DNA of 64,000 bases from Cytidiella melzeri (Eukaryota > Basidiomycota > Agaricomycetes > Polyporales > Irpicaceae). The notes below the pieces were generated by a model. It was not told the origin of the DNA and made no database searches. It worked only from the letters and a program-made list of their open reading frames with translations. The stretch spans positions 84,151-148,150 of the forward strand of contig JABYQR010000075.1 of NCBI GenBank assembly GCA_022592445.1, written 5' to 3'. Both the position numbers and the translations under genes were made by a program. Positions 40,965-52,739 of this stretch are shown here, in pieces; the stretch's first letter is position 1, and each line of letters opens with the position of its first letter.

Positions 40965-43900
40965 TTACACTGTTATTGACCGAGATCTTCGCCAATTATC
41001 TACTAGCTGTCGAAATAACACGAAGTCTGAATGTCGTAGGTACGCATTCACGTAAAATCGGTCACAACGTTGTAGTACATTCTCCGAAGTCCAGTCAGTT
41101 CGCGCGACATGTACTCGTCCCCAAGCAGGAATCAGATGGCAAGTGCGTACAATAGAAGTGATAGGAATGATGGATGCTCGACGACGATGAAGCCTCTGTG
41201 ACGGCGCAACAGAAAACATACCGGTGAGATCGTCGTATTGGTGGAACGGTGTGTACCACTCGATATATGCCAGCGGATGCTTGCTAACGTGCTCCATGTT
41301 GCTCGGAAGTCGAAAAAGAAGCCTAACTTGTCCGACCGTCATCCCTAGTATTACAAGTTAGCGTACAGACTCCGAGTCGCGCAACACCATGAAAACTGAT
41401 ACTCACCGTCCAGAGGGTGGCTAGATATTCCGTCTTCTCTCTCTGAGTCTTGGGTGCTGTCGACCACTCCCTCACGCGCAAGAACGGTCGAAAATTGGGA
41501 TGGAGTCGCCGGTCGAAGACCTCCCGCGGACTTTGCAGGTATTGCGCGAATCGAGTCCATAGCAAGTGTTTTTGACACCTGGCTCATACGCGGGAGCCGC
41601 TTCTTGAACTGTTTGTAGACTGAAAATGTTGTGTACATGTTGACCACACGGAGGAAGGAGTGCGCGTTCGAGGCAGCCTGTATTGGTAGGCTGGGCCGGC
41701 TGGCTGATGAGGACGCTACTGTCTTCGTGACGAAGTCCTCCAAACAACGAATAAAGTCCAGTGCACCAAACTCTTCAGTGATTGTCTTGACTGACGTGCT
41801 TGGGAACGCCGGACGTTTTGAGATAGTGTACTCCTCTGAGTCGACGTCTGCCCGCGCGTGGCTCTCCGGTGCTGTCTCTTGCTCAACCTCCTCGCCATCC
41901 TTCTCTGCGTCCTCTGCCTCTTCAGTGTCGTTGTCTCCCGAGCGTGAAGGCAGCTGTGAGTTGTGGCCGGCCTTGAGCCACTGAAGGTACTGGTCGAACC
42001 TTCGAACCGCATCCTGGCGCTCCATCCAGGTCGTCATCTGCTGGATGTACTGCTTGCGGTTGCTAGCGCGATACCCAAGCTTCGCGAAGTCGATGTGAAG
42101 CCGCTCAGGTCCTTCGGTGTTATAGCCATCCGCCGATCCAAAAAGTCGGATTGAGTCGATGTAGTGGCTCATCGAATGAAGCTTCGGGATGTTGAAGTCG
42201 TCACGAACTCCCAGACGCACAAAAACGTGCTTGTGCGAATGAAAGCGGATCCAGGCGTCCTGTAGGCATGAAAGTGAGTCCTCGGTGTGCGCCTCGTAAT
42301 GAGCGTAATAGACGAAGTCGAGAACGGCTCGCACCGCTTTCACAACGTCTGGATCAGCAGCTCCCGCAACAACGCCGAGGAATACCTTTTCCATCTGCTT
42401 GTATTCGTTACCAGTCCACTGGGACACCAGCGAGATGCCCTTCTTGAAGTGGCGAAGATCCGGATGCAGTGGCATGGTGCGGAACCGCCTGTCGACTTCA
42501 TCCTCTTTGCCGTCCATGCATGCTGTCGCCCATTTCACGGTATGGTCTTTGAAAACTCCCTTGTGCAGTTGATGGAGCAAATCCGGTGTCAGGCAGGTGA
42601 AGATGTCGCAGTGAGGGAGGTTCGCCCAGAAAGGATGGATGGAACGCAAACCAGCCTCCGCAAATCCTGGCCCCTTGTTTCCCTCGAGCGCGCTGCATAT
42701 CATTGCGAGCATCTTCTCAGGGTCTCGCATCACCGGCAAGTCGACAGGCACACCCCGTTTGTTGGGCTGCACGAGACATTTTGGGCAGTGATTCTCCTGG
42801 CAGCAGGCCACGAGACATTGTTCCGGATGGTCAGCCACGTACGCGGCCACAATAGGGTGGGCTCTGCGGACGTACCCATCAGCACAGACAACCTCCACTC
42901 CTTTCCTTCCCGCCTCGACAAGTGGCTCCAGGAGCGAGCGCATGCAATCGTGGAAGAGTTGATAGGCCAGTACAGCACGCTTGGCCTTCGGGACGGACTC
43001 CAGTTTCGCCACAGGTAGGTACCCAAGTAGAACAGTCGCATGGGATGAAGGGGACCGGCGTAAGCTCTTCGAGATGTTACCTATGGTGAGATAAACAGGC
43101 CACGCTGACTTATCGCCGCTGAAGTCTGACAGCTGCGTCTTATCAGACGCGAGTATCACAGGAACAAGTGTAGCTCCTTTTGGGAGCAGTTTCTGCGCAG
43201 GTGATTATCAGTTTGGTTTTCCGTGTCTCCACTCGTTTACTCACCTGTACTCTCTCCCACCACGCACCACTCCACATCTCGCCGAGGACAGGTCTCTCTC
43301 CCCTATTGTCCTCGTATCGCTGTTCTGGTGCGTAGCGTAGGTTGTCTTTGAATGTCGGATTTGACAATAGCTCACGGATACACTCTACAGGATTTCGCTT
43401 CCAAAGTTCAACCACCTCAACACCGCTCTCTCCTTTGCTTCTCTCCTCACACTGCAGTTCAAAAAGCTCGCACTGCCATCCAGGCCCACGAGGAAGACTG
43501 TCAATCTTCTTAAAAAATGCCCGCTTATCTTTGAACAACAGCGGCGAGCGGTTTTGGATCTGTAAAGGCCGGTAAGAGCGAACACTGATTCTAAATAATG
43601 CTCTTACTTACAATATCAAGTTTTAGGTACCTGTCAATTTCGGATTGACTCAGTCCGCTATGCATCATCCATTGGGCCAAGCCCCACTCCTCCTCACTGG
43701 CAAAGGGAACCCACGGTGCGTCCGCTTCAACCCCTTCTTGTACTCTCTCCTCGTGCATCACTTCAAACAGAGTTCGTCCTCGACCCGTCGCAGCTCCTGC
43801 TTGACCAGACGTATACCAGTGGTCATCAAGAAATGGATTTTTTGGCATGCCGCCTGCCTCGTGTCCTTCGCTAGCATCCGGTGCAGCCTCAACTCGTGTT

Positions 43901-44175
43901 CGCTTGGATGGCGGCAAGTCCAAGAGTGGCGATGGCGGTGTATGCGGCTCATGACCATCAGGTGCGTCGTCTGAGCTGTGTATGGCAATATTCTGGGCAG
44001 CGGCTGATGGCGACTCGGAGCTTGCTCTGTTTGACACTGCTTGCACAGCTGTTGTACCAATTCTTGCGGCCGAGTCCCGAGATCTCCGACAGGCATTGTT
44101 CAGCTGTATGTGCGCTTTGAGTCCTTGTGCGGTAGGCTTTGTGGCACCACAATGGAAACACCGATGAGGAGGCAT
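40965..44175 (-). CDS. Plavaka-family transposase, intact, 1014 aa
   Basis: Exons 43612-44175, 43245-43559, 41407-43192 and 40965-41344 sum to 1015 codons including the stop, with no internal stop. An N-terminal C2H2-like finger starts MPPHRCFHCGATKP and contains HIQLNN. A disordered segment follows, then EEWGLAQWMMHSGLSQSEID. The core has VELWKRNPVECIRELLSNPT, PVILASDKTQLSDFSGDKSA and WPVYLTIGNISKSLRR. A Cys-rich block (CCQENHCPKC) and LTPDLLHQLHKGVFKDH follow. The C-terminus carries PLAYIEWYTPFHQ, RRASIIPITSIVRTCHLIP and AYLRHSDFVLFRQLVD. These are the conserved blocks of Plavaka, a CACTA-related fungal DNA transposon superfamily. This is the best-preserved transposase gene in the window. 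Confidence 0.92.
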
Positions 44176-44395
44176 GGTCAGAGCGACACGGACAACACAA
44201 AGCAGGCGGTGAGCGTATTAAATTTTTTTTCCTTGAACTCCGACGTGTAGTGATGGTATTCAAATTATGGGACAGCGATTTGTTGCTTAGTATCCTCCGA
44301 TTTTGTGCGCTTGTCGGCTCCTTTTCTCTCCGCCACACTCCTCTCTGCCACGTCTACTTTTTGTTGTCTACAACTCGACTGCCTTCAGGACTCTC
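44176..44395. promoter_or_regulatory. Divergent promoter region, Plavaka and DUF6532 genes
   Basis: 220 bases separate the two ATGs (44175 minus, 44396 plus). A T-rich tract AATTTTTTTTCC and pyrimidine stretches typical of basidiomycete core promoters are present. No unambiguous TATA box. Confidence 0.4.
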
Positions 44396-46685
44396 ATGCC
44401 TAGAGCCAAGAAGAAAGCTCAAGAGACCCAGGTTTCGGAGGATGACATATCCGAAGATGACAGCGCTCAAACGCTGCCTGCGAAGAGTACAACAAGCAGC
44501 AAGAAGCCCCGCACCACCGCTCCTTCAAATACTGTAACACAACGAGAACGGAAGAAGTCTTCCAAACAGGAGAAGTTAGGTGAGATCCTAACGAGTCTGG
44601 TGTCCTGATTTTGACTGATTTTAGCAGAATTCGAAGCCCTTCAGAAATTGGCTGCAAAGCTCGAGCGGGAAAACAAAGCCTTGAAGCGATCTCAAGCTCA
44701 AGGTATGTAATACTTCGCCTGTGATTCAGAAGCTGACAATATACATAGACAGTGGTAAGCGAGCAACTGTGCGGATCCGCACACCTCCAGCAGCCTCGCA
44801 GCTTGTCAACGACAATGACTCTGACACGGGAGACGCTAACGTTGAAAACGACGACGGCGATTTCTCACCTGAGGAAGAAGACACTGGCTTCGACACCTTC
44901 CAGTCTCCGGTATGTTACACAGTCACAGTAAGCTGTCGGTGCTCACCCTCTCTTAGTTTCAGTCGCAAGGAACAATTCAAGTGACTCAGCCACCTCTCAA
45001 GAGGCTGACACGTCGCGTCAACGACCCAAAGACACCGGTGATTGCTACCAACACGAGGCAGGAGCGTTCTTCCACACCAGGTGCACTTCCCGCGCGAGAT
45101 GAGTTTTATGCACGTTCGTCATCACCGCCCCAGCCCTATGATTACCGGCACAGTCGTCATTCATCACGAGCTAGTGAGCGAATGTCTAGTATTGGTGACT
45201 CTCCTCCTCCAGCCAGTCGTTCTCCGAGCCGCGCATCATCACCATTGTTTCTTTTACCTGACTCAACAGCTGTGACCGACTTGCAAGACACAGCCGGCTC
45301 GCCACTTCAAGATGCGCACAACACTCAGGTTGCTCTCTACAGTAAGTGGTTCCATATCTGCACGGCTGGAGCTGTATCTGACCAAGCTTAATGTTCCTAG
45401 GAGCTCGTAACGTTGGCGAAGATGTACCTGCACCGGGAGAGGAGCCCTGGCGTCGTGGGCGGGCACCTTCGTCTATAGAGAGCCAAGTACAGCGTCAACA
45501 TAAGCGACCACGTATCACTCCGTCAACTGCTACCCCCCCTACAAATGACCTTGACTACAAGCGCAGTGTCAAGCCTGTTCTCTCTACTAGGGCAAAAGAG
45601 GGAGACTACTCGGGTGTTACCGCGAAAATCATCGCACGGTCCATTGTCCGATATGAATTGAAAGTACTTACGGAGGCTGCATTTCCAGATCACGACACAC
45701 AGTACACATGGGCACGCGAGGTATTCCGTGCATCCTGTCAAGAATACGAGCGTACATACGGCGATAACGAGGAAGTCGCCAGGATCTATACTTTGGTACG
45801 TCTGGTGATCTACCTTTGTGTCGGTACTCACCAAGCTTGCAGATTGTCAATCGCGCCTCTACTTTCCGAGGTCATGTCAAAGACAAGGTTTGCAACAGAA
45901 TTGTGGAGACATACGGGTTGGTACGAGACATAGCTACCGACAATATGGCACAGGTGAACGCTGATCGGGTGAAGCGGTTGCTTGAGCCCGTTGGGCACTG
46001 CGGTGATGCCAACCGCTATTGTTACAAGGTGGGTGCCAGTGTCTTCGCCGGCTTCCTTTCTCAGTTACTCACCATTGTAACCCCCGATTGAAGGAGTTTG
46101 ACAAAAATCCACCTCGCGGGCTCATGGCAGTGCCCATTATTGTTCATGCACTGCAGGACGTCATTGCTTTGCGATCTGGGGGCTCTACTCATCCTCCGCC
46201 GGGTGTAGAGCTCCGCAGCCTCTTCGACCCGGTGCCATTACCAACCATCGCGCTGCTACTCACAATGGTATGTACTCACATTGGGAATCCGTGCGCAAGA
46301 ACTATTGATGCATAGTCCGAGTCACTAGGTCCGCTACGGGTTGCAGCGCTGGTCGACCGGACGCCTAGCACAAAAGGATAGGACCCACGAATTTCGCGAA
46401 ACAACATACAAGGGTGTCTTCACAGAACATCTCCGACACCTTGAAGACTGGCAGGAGCTTAATCGTACGGTCACCACGAAGATTCGCAGCGCTATGTATA
46501 AAACGGTGATGTGAGTATCGACTGTGTTCTATGTGCACGCGCGCATCTCATTGGGCTTCGCAAACAGCTGCCTCGGAGGATTCAGCTTGGTGGACGAGAA
46601 GTTGGCAGGACTTTCAGACATGGCAAAGGAGAATGCATTGCAGGACCTCGAGGGGTGGACAGCTGAAAACGCAGGCAGTGATTAG
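44396..46685 (+). CDS. DUF6532 domain protein
   Basis: Start MPRAKKKAQETQVSEDD. Early exons are 44396-44579, 44625-44702 and 44749-44909, then about 44964-45344 and further exons to the TAG at 46683-46685. A basic N-terminus and a short coiled-coil (KLAAKLERENKALKRSQAQ) precede a long Ser/Pro-rich disordered region. The C-terminal third is the DUF6532 domain: STFRGHVKDKVCNRIVETYG, PPRGLMAVPIIVHALQDVI, FDPVPLPTIALLLTM and YKGVFTEHLRHLEDW. DUF6532 proteins are greatly expanded in Agaricomycetes and uncharacterised. A basic, coiled-coil N-terminus hints at DNA association. No lesion seen. Head-to-head arrangement with a live-looking transposase suggests it may be an accessory gene of the transposon. 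Confidence 0.7.
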
Positions 46686-47035
46686 ATACAGCAGTCGCGG
46701 AAATACCCAATTCATACTTAGTTCACATATGCTTACTTGAAAGATTCTGATATGTTATCACGCATGCATTGCTCCTCTCTTATTGTGCTACAGGGTGCTA
46801 CAGACTGCTACAGAAGTCCGACTACGTAGAAAAGAAGACCATCTCAATAAACTACGGAAGCTTACACGTTCAAGGGCTTGCTACGGAGTGCTACCGAGCC
46901 AACAGCCACCAATAACTTTGCTACCTGAGGGGCACTTGTTTACCTGCCCTACCTAAACTACCAGAGCTCGGTAGATCTCGGTAGCAGCCGTCATGTTTCC
47001 AGATGTGTGTACTGCGAGGCAGCTTGCTCGTACTA
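46686..47035 (+). other. CTAC-rich spacer, candidate subterminal repeats
   Basis: CTAC or GCTAC occurs repeatedly between 46790 and 46970 (for example GTGCTACAGACTGCTACAG and GCTACGGAGTGCTACCGAG). No gene. Confidence 0.5.
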
Positions 47036-48420
47036 TGACGACTTACTCAAGTTCGTCGTCGATCCCTCATGCAAGGCATGAATTTTGTCCAGAGACGGAA
47101 GCTTTGGTGTTTTGAAGAAAATGACCAACCAAATAAATTTGCGCTCAGCTCTTTCTTCTTGGAGCTTGGCTGACTAGCGATGTGACACATCCGCATGAGT
47201 GTCAACGAGAGTCTCGAGAATGCAGACCGTATACGCAACACTTTGCATTCCATCTCAAAAGAGACACCTGCGCATGTGACTTCAGAAGATTACAGCTTGC
47301 AACATGCACTCGACGGCGCATGACCTAGTAATTCTTGCCACCGACTGCTGTGTAAACGTTCTAGGTGTAAGTCGCCGACACGTCCTTCTTTTAGCACTAG
47401 CTGACGCCTGCTTCAGGTCTTTTTGAACGTGCGGTCGCCGTATCCGTAGCCACCATTGGCAGAGACTGGGGCTTTACACAGAAAGATCCACAATGGTCTC
47501 TGAACATTTACGCGTGCGTATGCACAGACTGCGTACATACAGGTGAGAATTGACTGGTACTGACTCCGTCGTGGGCTTTCCAATCTTCCCCACCTTTTGA
47601 TTTGCGGTCAGCAAGCCGATAATATTTGTAGCAGAAGCGTCTTCCTCGCCGGTTCTTTGGGACCCAGTATAGGGAGTGTAGCCGCTGCGTTCGCGCCAAA
47701 TGCCCCAACCCTCATTATCTTCAATGGTATAATTGGCATCGGTTCAGGTGAGTGTCACAAACACAGCAATTCCTCCAACACAGCATTCCACAGACTACCT
47801 ATGTGTTGGCCGCGAATCCTCCCGCTGGCATCAGAATTCTTTCCTCGCATATTTCCCCCAGGTCCAGCCAATGGAAGAGTGTTTGCTGTACTCGGTGCAG
47901 GTCAGCCTAATGGCTATTACATTTTCGGGCTCATCCTTGGCGGTATTCTTTGCGACACAAGCACATCGGGGCGCACCATTTTTTGGCTGCAAGCGGGTCT
48001 TGCTGTGCTGTTATGTGTGGTGGGCTCGTTCGCGCTTCCCTCAGACAACAAATCAAGGCGGTACAGTCAAGGTCTTGACTGGGTCGGCGCAATTTTGAGC
48101 ACGTCTGGGCTGGCGCTGTTGGTGTACGACTTGGCGTGATTTCAAGCTTTATCCATCCCAAGGCCCACATACAATACTGATACCATCATGCTAGTGAATC
48201 CACCGCAACACCCCGCGGCTGCGCAGCGCCGTTAACTCCTTTGTAATTTGGTACATCTACATCTATATTGTTCTCATTGGCTCTTTCGTCCTCTGGGAGC
48301 TCCGCCGAGGGTGATTCGGCTCTCCTACCAATAAGCATGTGGGCGTAACCTGGTGGTTCTAGCATTCCACTTGTCTTCTTCAGTGGAGAGAATTTCACTC
48401 TCGATTACAACCTGCCTCCC
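47036..48420 (+). pseudogene. MFS drug:H+ antiporter-like transporter, decayed and truncated
   Basis: Exon-like segments show the first transmembrane half of a DHA-type major facilitator: VATIGRDWGFTQKDPQWSLN (about 47428-47512), SVFLAGSLGPSIGSVAAAFA with LIIFNGIIGIGSG (to 47748), then GPANGRVFAVLGAGQPNGYY, FGLILGGILCDTSTSGRTIF, FWLQAGLAVLLCVVGSFALP and ILSTSGLALLVYDLA (to 48137). After a stop, another hydrophobic segment (WYIYIYIVLIGSFVLWELRR) continues in a different frame. The start MTTYSSSSSIPHARHE at 47036 is only plausible. Some segments have lost their reading frame, and the second half (TM7-12/14) is absent. Such proteins export toxic compounds through the plasma membrane; this copy cannot. 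Confidence 0.7.
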
Positions 48421-48476
48421 TTCTGACAGCAAGTAGAACTATTGAGCCCAATATTGCAGGGTTACGAGAGAGCCGC

Positions 48477-48654
48477 TCTAGTGTACGCGAAGCGTTGTAG
48501 TCTCAGTAAGCCTCGATAAAGAGAGGTACTGTATGTAATTGCACTGCTAACCTAGTGTACGCGAAGCGTTGTAGTCTACAGTGCATCAGACAATGTAAAG
48601 ACAGTGTATAGAATGAATGAACTAACCTCAGTAAGCCTCGATAAAGAGAGGTAC
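48477..48654 (+). repeat. Interleaved direct repeats
   Basis: CTAGTGTACGCGAAGCGTTG occurs at about 48479 and 48553. CAGTAAGCCTCGATAAAGAG occurs at about 48504 and 48631. The two motifs are adjacent in the first copy and 78 bases apart in the second. Confidence 0.75.
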
Positions 48655-49860
48655 TGAGGAACAAAGAGTTCGGTCGCCCGAAGATTGAAAACTGCGGGCG
48701 CTCATACGCTACACTACAGTCCGTAAAAGGAAAGTGTTGTTCATACCTGATGAACCGTAACAAAAACCTTCGATTCCAACACCCAATTCAGACTGCGGTT
48801 CATCCCATTTTTTCCGGCGTTTCAGTAAGTGTCCCAAACGCATCTGGCACAAATGAGACCACCGAATGTACTAGTTGTACTGTCTCATTGCCAACTTGTG
48901 AAACGGATACTAGTAACTTGCGTCCCGGGACAGATCATAGTTCTGTGCGGGAGTTTCAGCACCATGGTTTGTCCTCATCCCCGCGTATTTCCGTTTTCTG
49001 CTGACACCGTCTCAGAGCTCAAGTATCATATATCATCTTTGGCCTGATCAGAATTGAAACTGCATAGTGGTGTATGTGATTGTTTGTTTGAAAGTTACGA
49101 GTGTAGGGGATGACTAGGAGAGTCAACTAACTCTGGGAGTAAGTGTCTTATTATTTCTCTGCTCTCTAGGAGCGGTATATATACATGTCTGTAACTAGAT
49201 TACTAATGCTACAGTAATGTCATATGAGTAAGGATTGGTAAGGATTGGTAATCCTATGAGTAATGATTGGTAATGCACAGTCCTGCTTGCTAATACTACT
49301 GAATAGAGAATGTAAGCGATGACTGAGCATCCTACATAACTGAATGGTGCTGACTGAGCCTTTAGTAAGCTCAATACATTTGGTATATGAAATATGAGTC
49401 ATGCAGAAGCCTCATGGTACTTCTGCTATTCAGTCATGGAAACTACTGGAACACGATGCCATATGGTGCAAGTATCGCATCGTGTGTGACCATAAGGATG
49501 GTGGAATCACATGCTATGTACTATCTGATCTTATCTATCCACATATCTAATCTACATTGTCCATAGATCTAATGTCCGATAATCAGCGATACAATCTCGC
49601 TTTGACACCACAACCATTGACTTTGTCGCGCAAGTCCTGCAATTATGAAGCAACTTGGACGGCACATGAAACATAAATACAAAAATACGCTGTTCCCAAA
49701 CATACTTGGTGATGATGATTCAGTGGAACAGCACAGCCTTTGACCATCAAAACTCCCAGTAGTACATGTCTGACAGACAGGACCTAAATTTAGACATTTT
49801 CAGCCCCTGCATCCTGTCTGGAAACATGTAGGAGCATTTGTTCCATCAGCACTGCATATG
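48655..49860. other. No supported gene; possible LTR-like remnant
   Basis: AT-rich DNA with a TATATATA at about 49178 and repeated AAGGATTGGTAATC units near 49230. The stretch 49070-49580 has the look of an old solo LTR, but I cannot show paired ends. Confidence 0.3.
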
Positions 49861-50042
49861 AGCCCCAGAGCATGAAATTCCTTGCCACTATCCCTGTACC
49901 TCAGTACTCCTTTGTTGCCCCAAGCCTTTTCATTGCTTTAGTGCTGGTCGGTGAGTGCATCATTCCTTGCATACACTCACCTTGGGTCACTGTACTCAAG
50001 TTTTCCCACAGCTAGCAGTCTTACTGTCTTTCTGAACTCTCT

Positions 50043-50540
50043 TTGAATCATCCTCCCACACCCTATACTGTCCATGCGGTTCTCAACCTCATTTTATTCG
50101 CAACCATTTTTACCAGCACATTCCATATGGTGACTGTGTCTGCTGCCCCATTCTACTATAACAATAAAGATTCCCATTATTCAATCACCTCCAGAAGCAC
50201 CAACAAACAGTTGGAGGTACGGAGGTGGGGAATCTTTTGAACTCACAGTCCTGCCCCTCAAGGTGACCTTCCCAGTCTGCATGTTCTTCATCAAGTTGAT
50301 CTCACCAAATATGTAGTGCACCACGTAGACGGACACAAACATTCAGAGAACATGGACAAATTGGCAGAGAAGGAACCAGCTGTCAATAGGCTGTTAACCT
50401 CAAACTCTCCTGTGTCTGACGAAGATAAGAAAAGATTGGCACAGATACTCAGTCCAGAACTCCAAGAACAAGATAGAAAGCTATACTGGGAGCTCAATAT
50501 ATTAAGGACAATGAGAGGCGCAGGTGTAGCATCACTGTAG
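50043..50540 (+). pseudogene. Small secreted-protein-like frame with one stop
   Basis: One frame from 50043 to a TAG at 50538-50540 is interrupted only by a TGA at 50238-50240. The early part contains a signal-peptide-like segment (NLILFATIFTSTFHMVTVSA, then APF). The rest is polar and charged (HKHSENMDKLAEKEPAVN; DEDKKRLAQILSPELQEQ). There is no ATG ahead of the hydrophobic part in this frame, so an upstream exon is needed. A second leader-like frame starts with ATG at 49873 (MKFLATIPVPQYSFVAPSLF) but does not join it. Family unknown. Confidence 0.35.
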
Positions 50541-50587
50541 ATCTAGGAGATTGGGTGATCTAAACAGACCAGGCCAGGGAAACTTGT

Positions 50588-50990
50588 AGGAGTAGGGCCA
50601 GCAGGTGGCAAGATACAATTTCTGAAGTCCCAAATGTAATTTATGCTATAAATATGTTGATGTGTTTAGTTGGTAGTAAAGCATGTATATATTGTGACTG
50701 AACCTGTGTGTGTTTATTTCACTGTCATTCACATATAACAATCTATTTCTGTAATTTGACCATTGTATTTAGTTTTTCTACTTGCGGGAGTAGGGCCAGC
50801 AAATGGCAAGATATCATTCCTGAAGTACAGAATGTGATTTGAATGTGGCACATCTTATATAAAAAATGTGTTTAGTTTATATTAGAGCATGTATATATTG
50901 CAACTGAACATTTGCATCCTTAATCAACTGTTATTGACAGATCAAAGTTTATTTCTGTAGTATGACCATTTTGTTCAGTATGTCTATCAG
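50588..50990 (+). repeat. Diverged tandem duplication, about 200-bp units
   Basis: GAGTAGGGCCAGCAGGTGGC at 50588 recurs as GAGTAGGGCCAGCAAATGGC at about 50790. Both units share GCATGTATATATTG and a TTTATTTCTGTA block, with many substitutions and small indels. Confidence 0.75.
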
Positions 50991-51773
50991 TGTGTATTCC
51001 ATTGTGAAACAATGTATGAGCATTGTTATCAACAATATGGCAAGTGAAATGGCTGTCACCATGCAGTTAAATCCACACAAGTTAAATTCATATCTACTAG
51101 CCTGCATAATTTGTTCAGGTTTGAATAAAATGTCATTACCTCTATGATAGCGGGTGCACTTTTTCTTTGGTGTGATGTGCCTTAAAGCATTCATCCAGCT
51201 GGAAAAGGTTTTCCTGTTACATGAGCCATTACACTTGATTTATTCTTCCAGCTATTCTTTGTGCAGCGCCATAGAGTAGATCTAGCATATGATTTCATTT
51301 CACGTCATAATATATCACAGTATATCACTATAAATTTTGAGCTTGTAACTGGTAAAAGCATATACTCACAAAGTTCTCCTACATTGTTACCAGTTGCATC
51401 TCTGAAAGATATATCTGGCAGATCCTGATGCAGGCAATCTTGATTAATGGTTATACCATCTTCAATGTCACTATCTCAATATACACATCTTTAAAGATAT
51501 CACAAAGCATTGTCAAGTAATTATTGCCTGTTGGAGTTGCTTTTGTTCATTTGTCACTGTCCTTAGTCTTGATGTTGATAAGTGTAGTAAACAAGCTATC
51601 ATATGCCTAACTATATGATCAAATTCCAGTTGAATACCTTGAGACCAAGTCAATTGGATAGTACTGGGTTCAAATTGATTTTTTGTGTCTTATGGGTTTG
51701 GTTGAGTATTTGACTTTTTCTAAGTCCTTTCTACCCTTGTTGAATGATTTTATACCTTCCACCTCACTAAGAC
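50991..51773. other. AT-rich DNA without supported genes
   Basis: Only short chance frames. It ends at the LTR of the second gypsy copy. Confidence 0.5.
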
Positions 51774-52505
51774 TGACACAGAGACGGGGCTCAATGTGAC
51801 AAACAGGGACACAATGTGGATGTTGACAAAAAGGTGGTGGCAGGCGTGAAGCACAACCCGTTCACCAGCTATCAAACTTATTCAGAGATTTATCCCAGTA
51901 AAGACCAAGTTGGTATTTGTACTACCAGCTATATAGTACAGGAGGGGGTGGCTTACCTAGCCCAGTATAGACCAAGAGGTTGAGATGGGGGGCTAGGAGC
52001 GTACATGCAGCTGCTTATATAGACTTCAGAGCCTGTGCACAGACCAGGCCTGGAATGAAGTTGTGTGAGAAGCAAGAACAATAGCTATTGTCTGGACTCT
52101 GCCAGGACCTCTACTCGTAAGAGAATCTATTTAAAAGGAGACAAGTTATTGTATTCCATTCCCACACCTGTGAGAACATCCTTCCATAAAGAGAACAATA
52201 GCAAAAGAACAATAGGAGTCCATGTGAGTGGTATCTATGACGTCAAACCCTAGCTATGGGCTGAGCCATGTGGTTGTAGCCGTGTGGTCTTACTTAAGCT
52301 GAGTCATGTGCCAGTGTGATGTAGCAGCAAGTAATGAGACCATGTAGAGCTTCTAAGCCATGTGATATGGGCGCTTAATAGATGTGCAAGGAGTTTGTGC
52401 AGAGAGGGTTGCAAGCTAGATTGCAACCAGGTTTCAACCTGGTTTCAAAGGTAAAAACTAGAGGTAAAATGCAAAAAATAAGGGCTAGTCGGGCCATCCA
52501 CAACA
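51774..52505 (-). repeat. LTR of the second gypsy copy
   Basis: 732 bp, clearly homologous to the 757-bp LTRs at 17698 and 24583. It starts TGACACAGAGACGGGGCTCA in plus orientation, where the young copy has TGACACGGAGACAGGGCTCG. Confidence 0.9.
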
Positions 52506-52739
52506 TCACCCCCTCCTAAGATTGAGCATCCTCATGAAGCATCACTGTGCTGTGGTGATAGAGGTCTTCTACCTGTCTACAGGGATTCAGCAGAATTTCC
52601 CCAATTGTCTACTCAGAAGGATGCTAGTAAGTTTCTCCCCTTCTGGTGTCATTGACCTGACGTTACCAGTCAGTGTGATGTTCTTGAGATATCCAGACCA
52701 ATGTGTTTGCCTTCATCCCAGCTAAGACTGTATGGAGAT

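Larger units (their letters stand above)
40882..46956. mobile_element. Candidate two-gene Plavaka transposon
   Basis: An intact Plavaka transposase gene and a divergent DUF6532 gene fill this interval. The left flank (40882-40950) is full of GTAG units (TAGGTAGTGCGCAGGTG; CGTAGATACCAGTAGAAT repeated). The right flank (46790-46956) is full of CTAC units and contains TTTACCTGCCCTACCTA, whose complement TAGGTAGGGCAGGT resembles the left end. Inverted subterminal repeats are typical of CACTA-like elements. The ends and the target duplication are not proven. Confidence 0.4.

Noticed and set aside
40882..46956. Exact ends and target duplication for the Plavaka unit
   Set aside because: Several GTAG/CTAC-rich strings could serve as termini and none has a convincing flanking duplication. 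Only a candidate range is given.
49070..49580. Solo LTR
   Set aside because: A TATA-like box is present, but no matched TG...CA ends or target duplication could be shown by eye.
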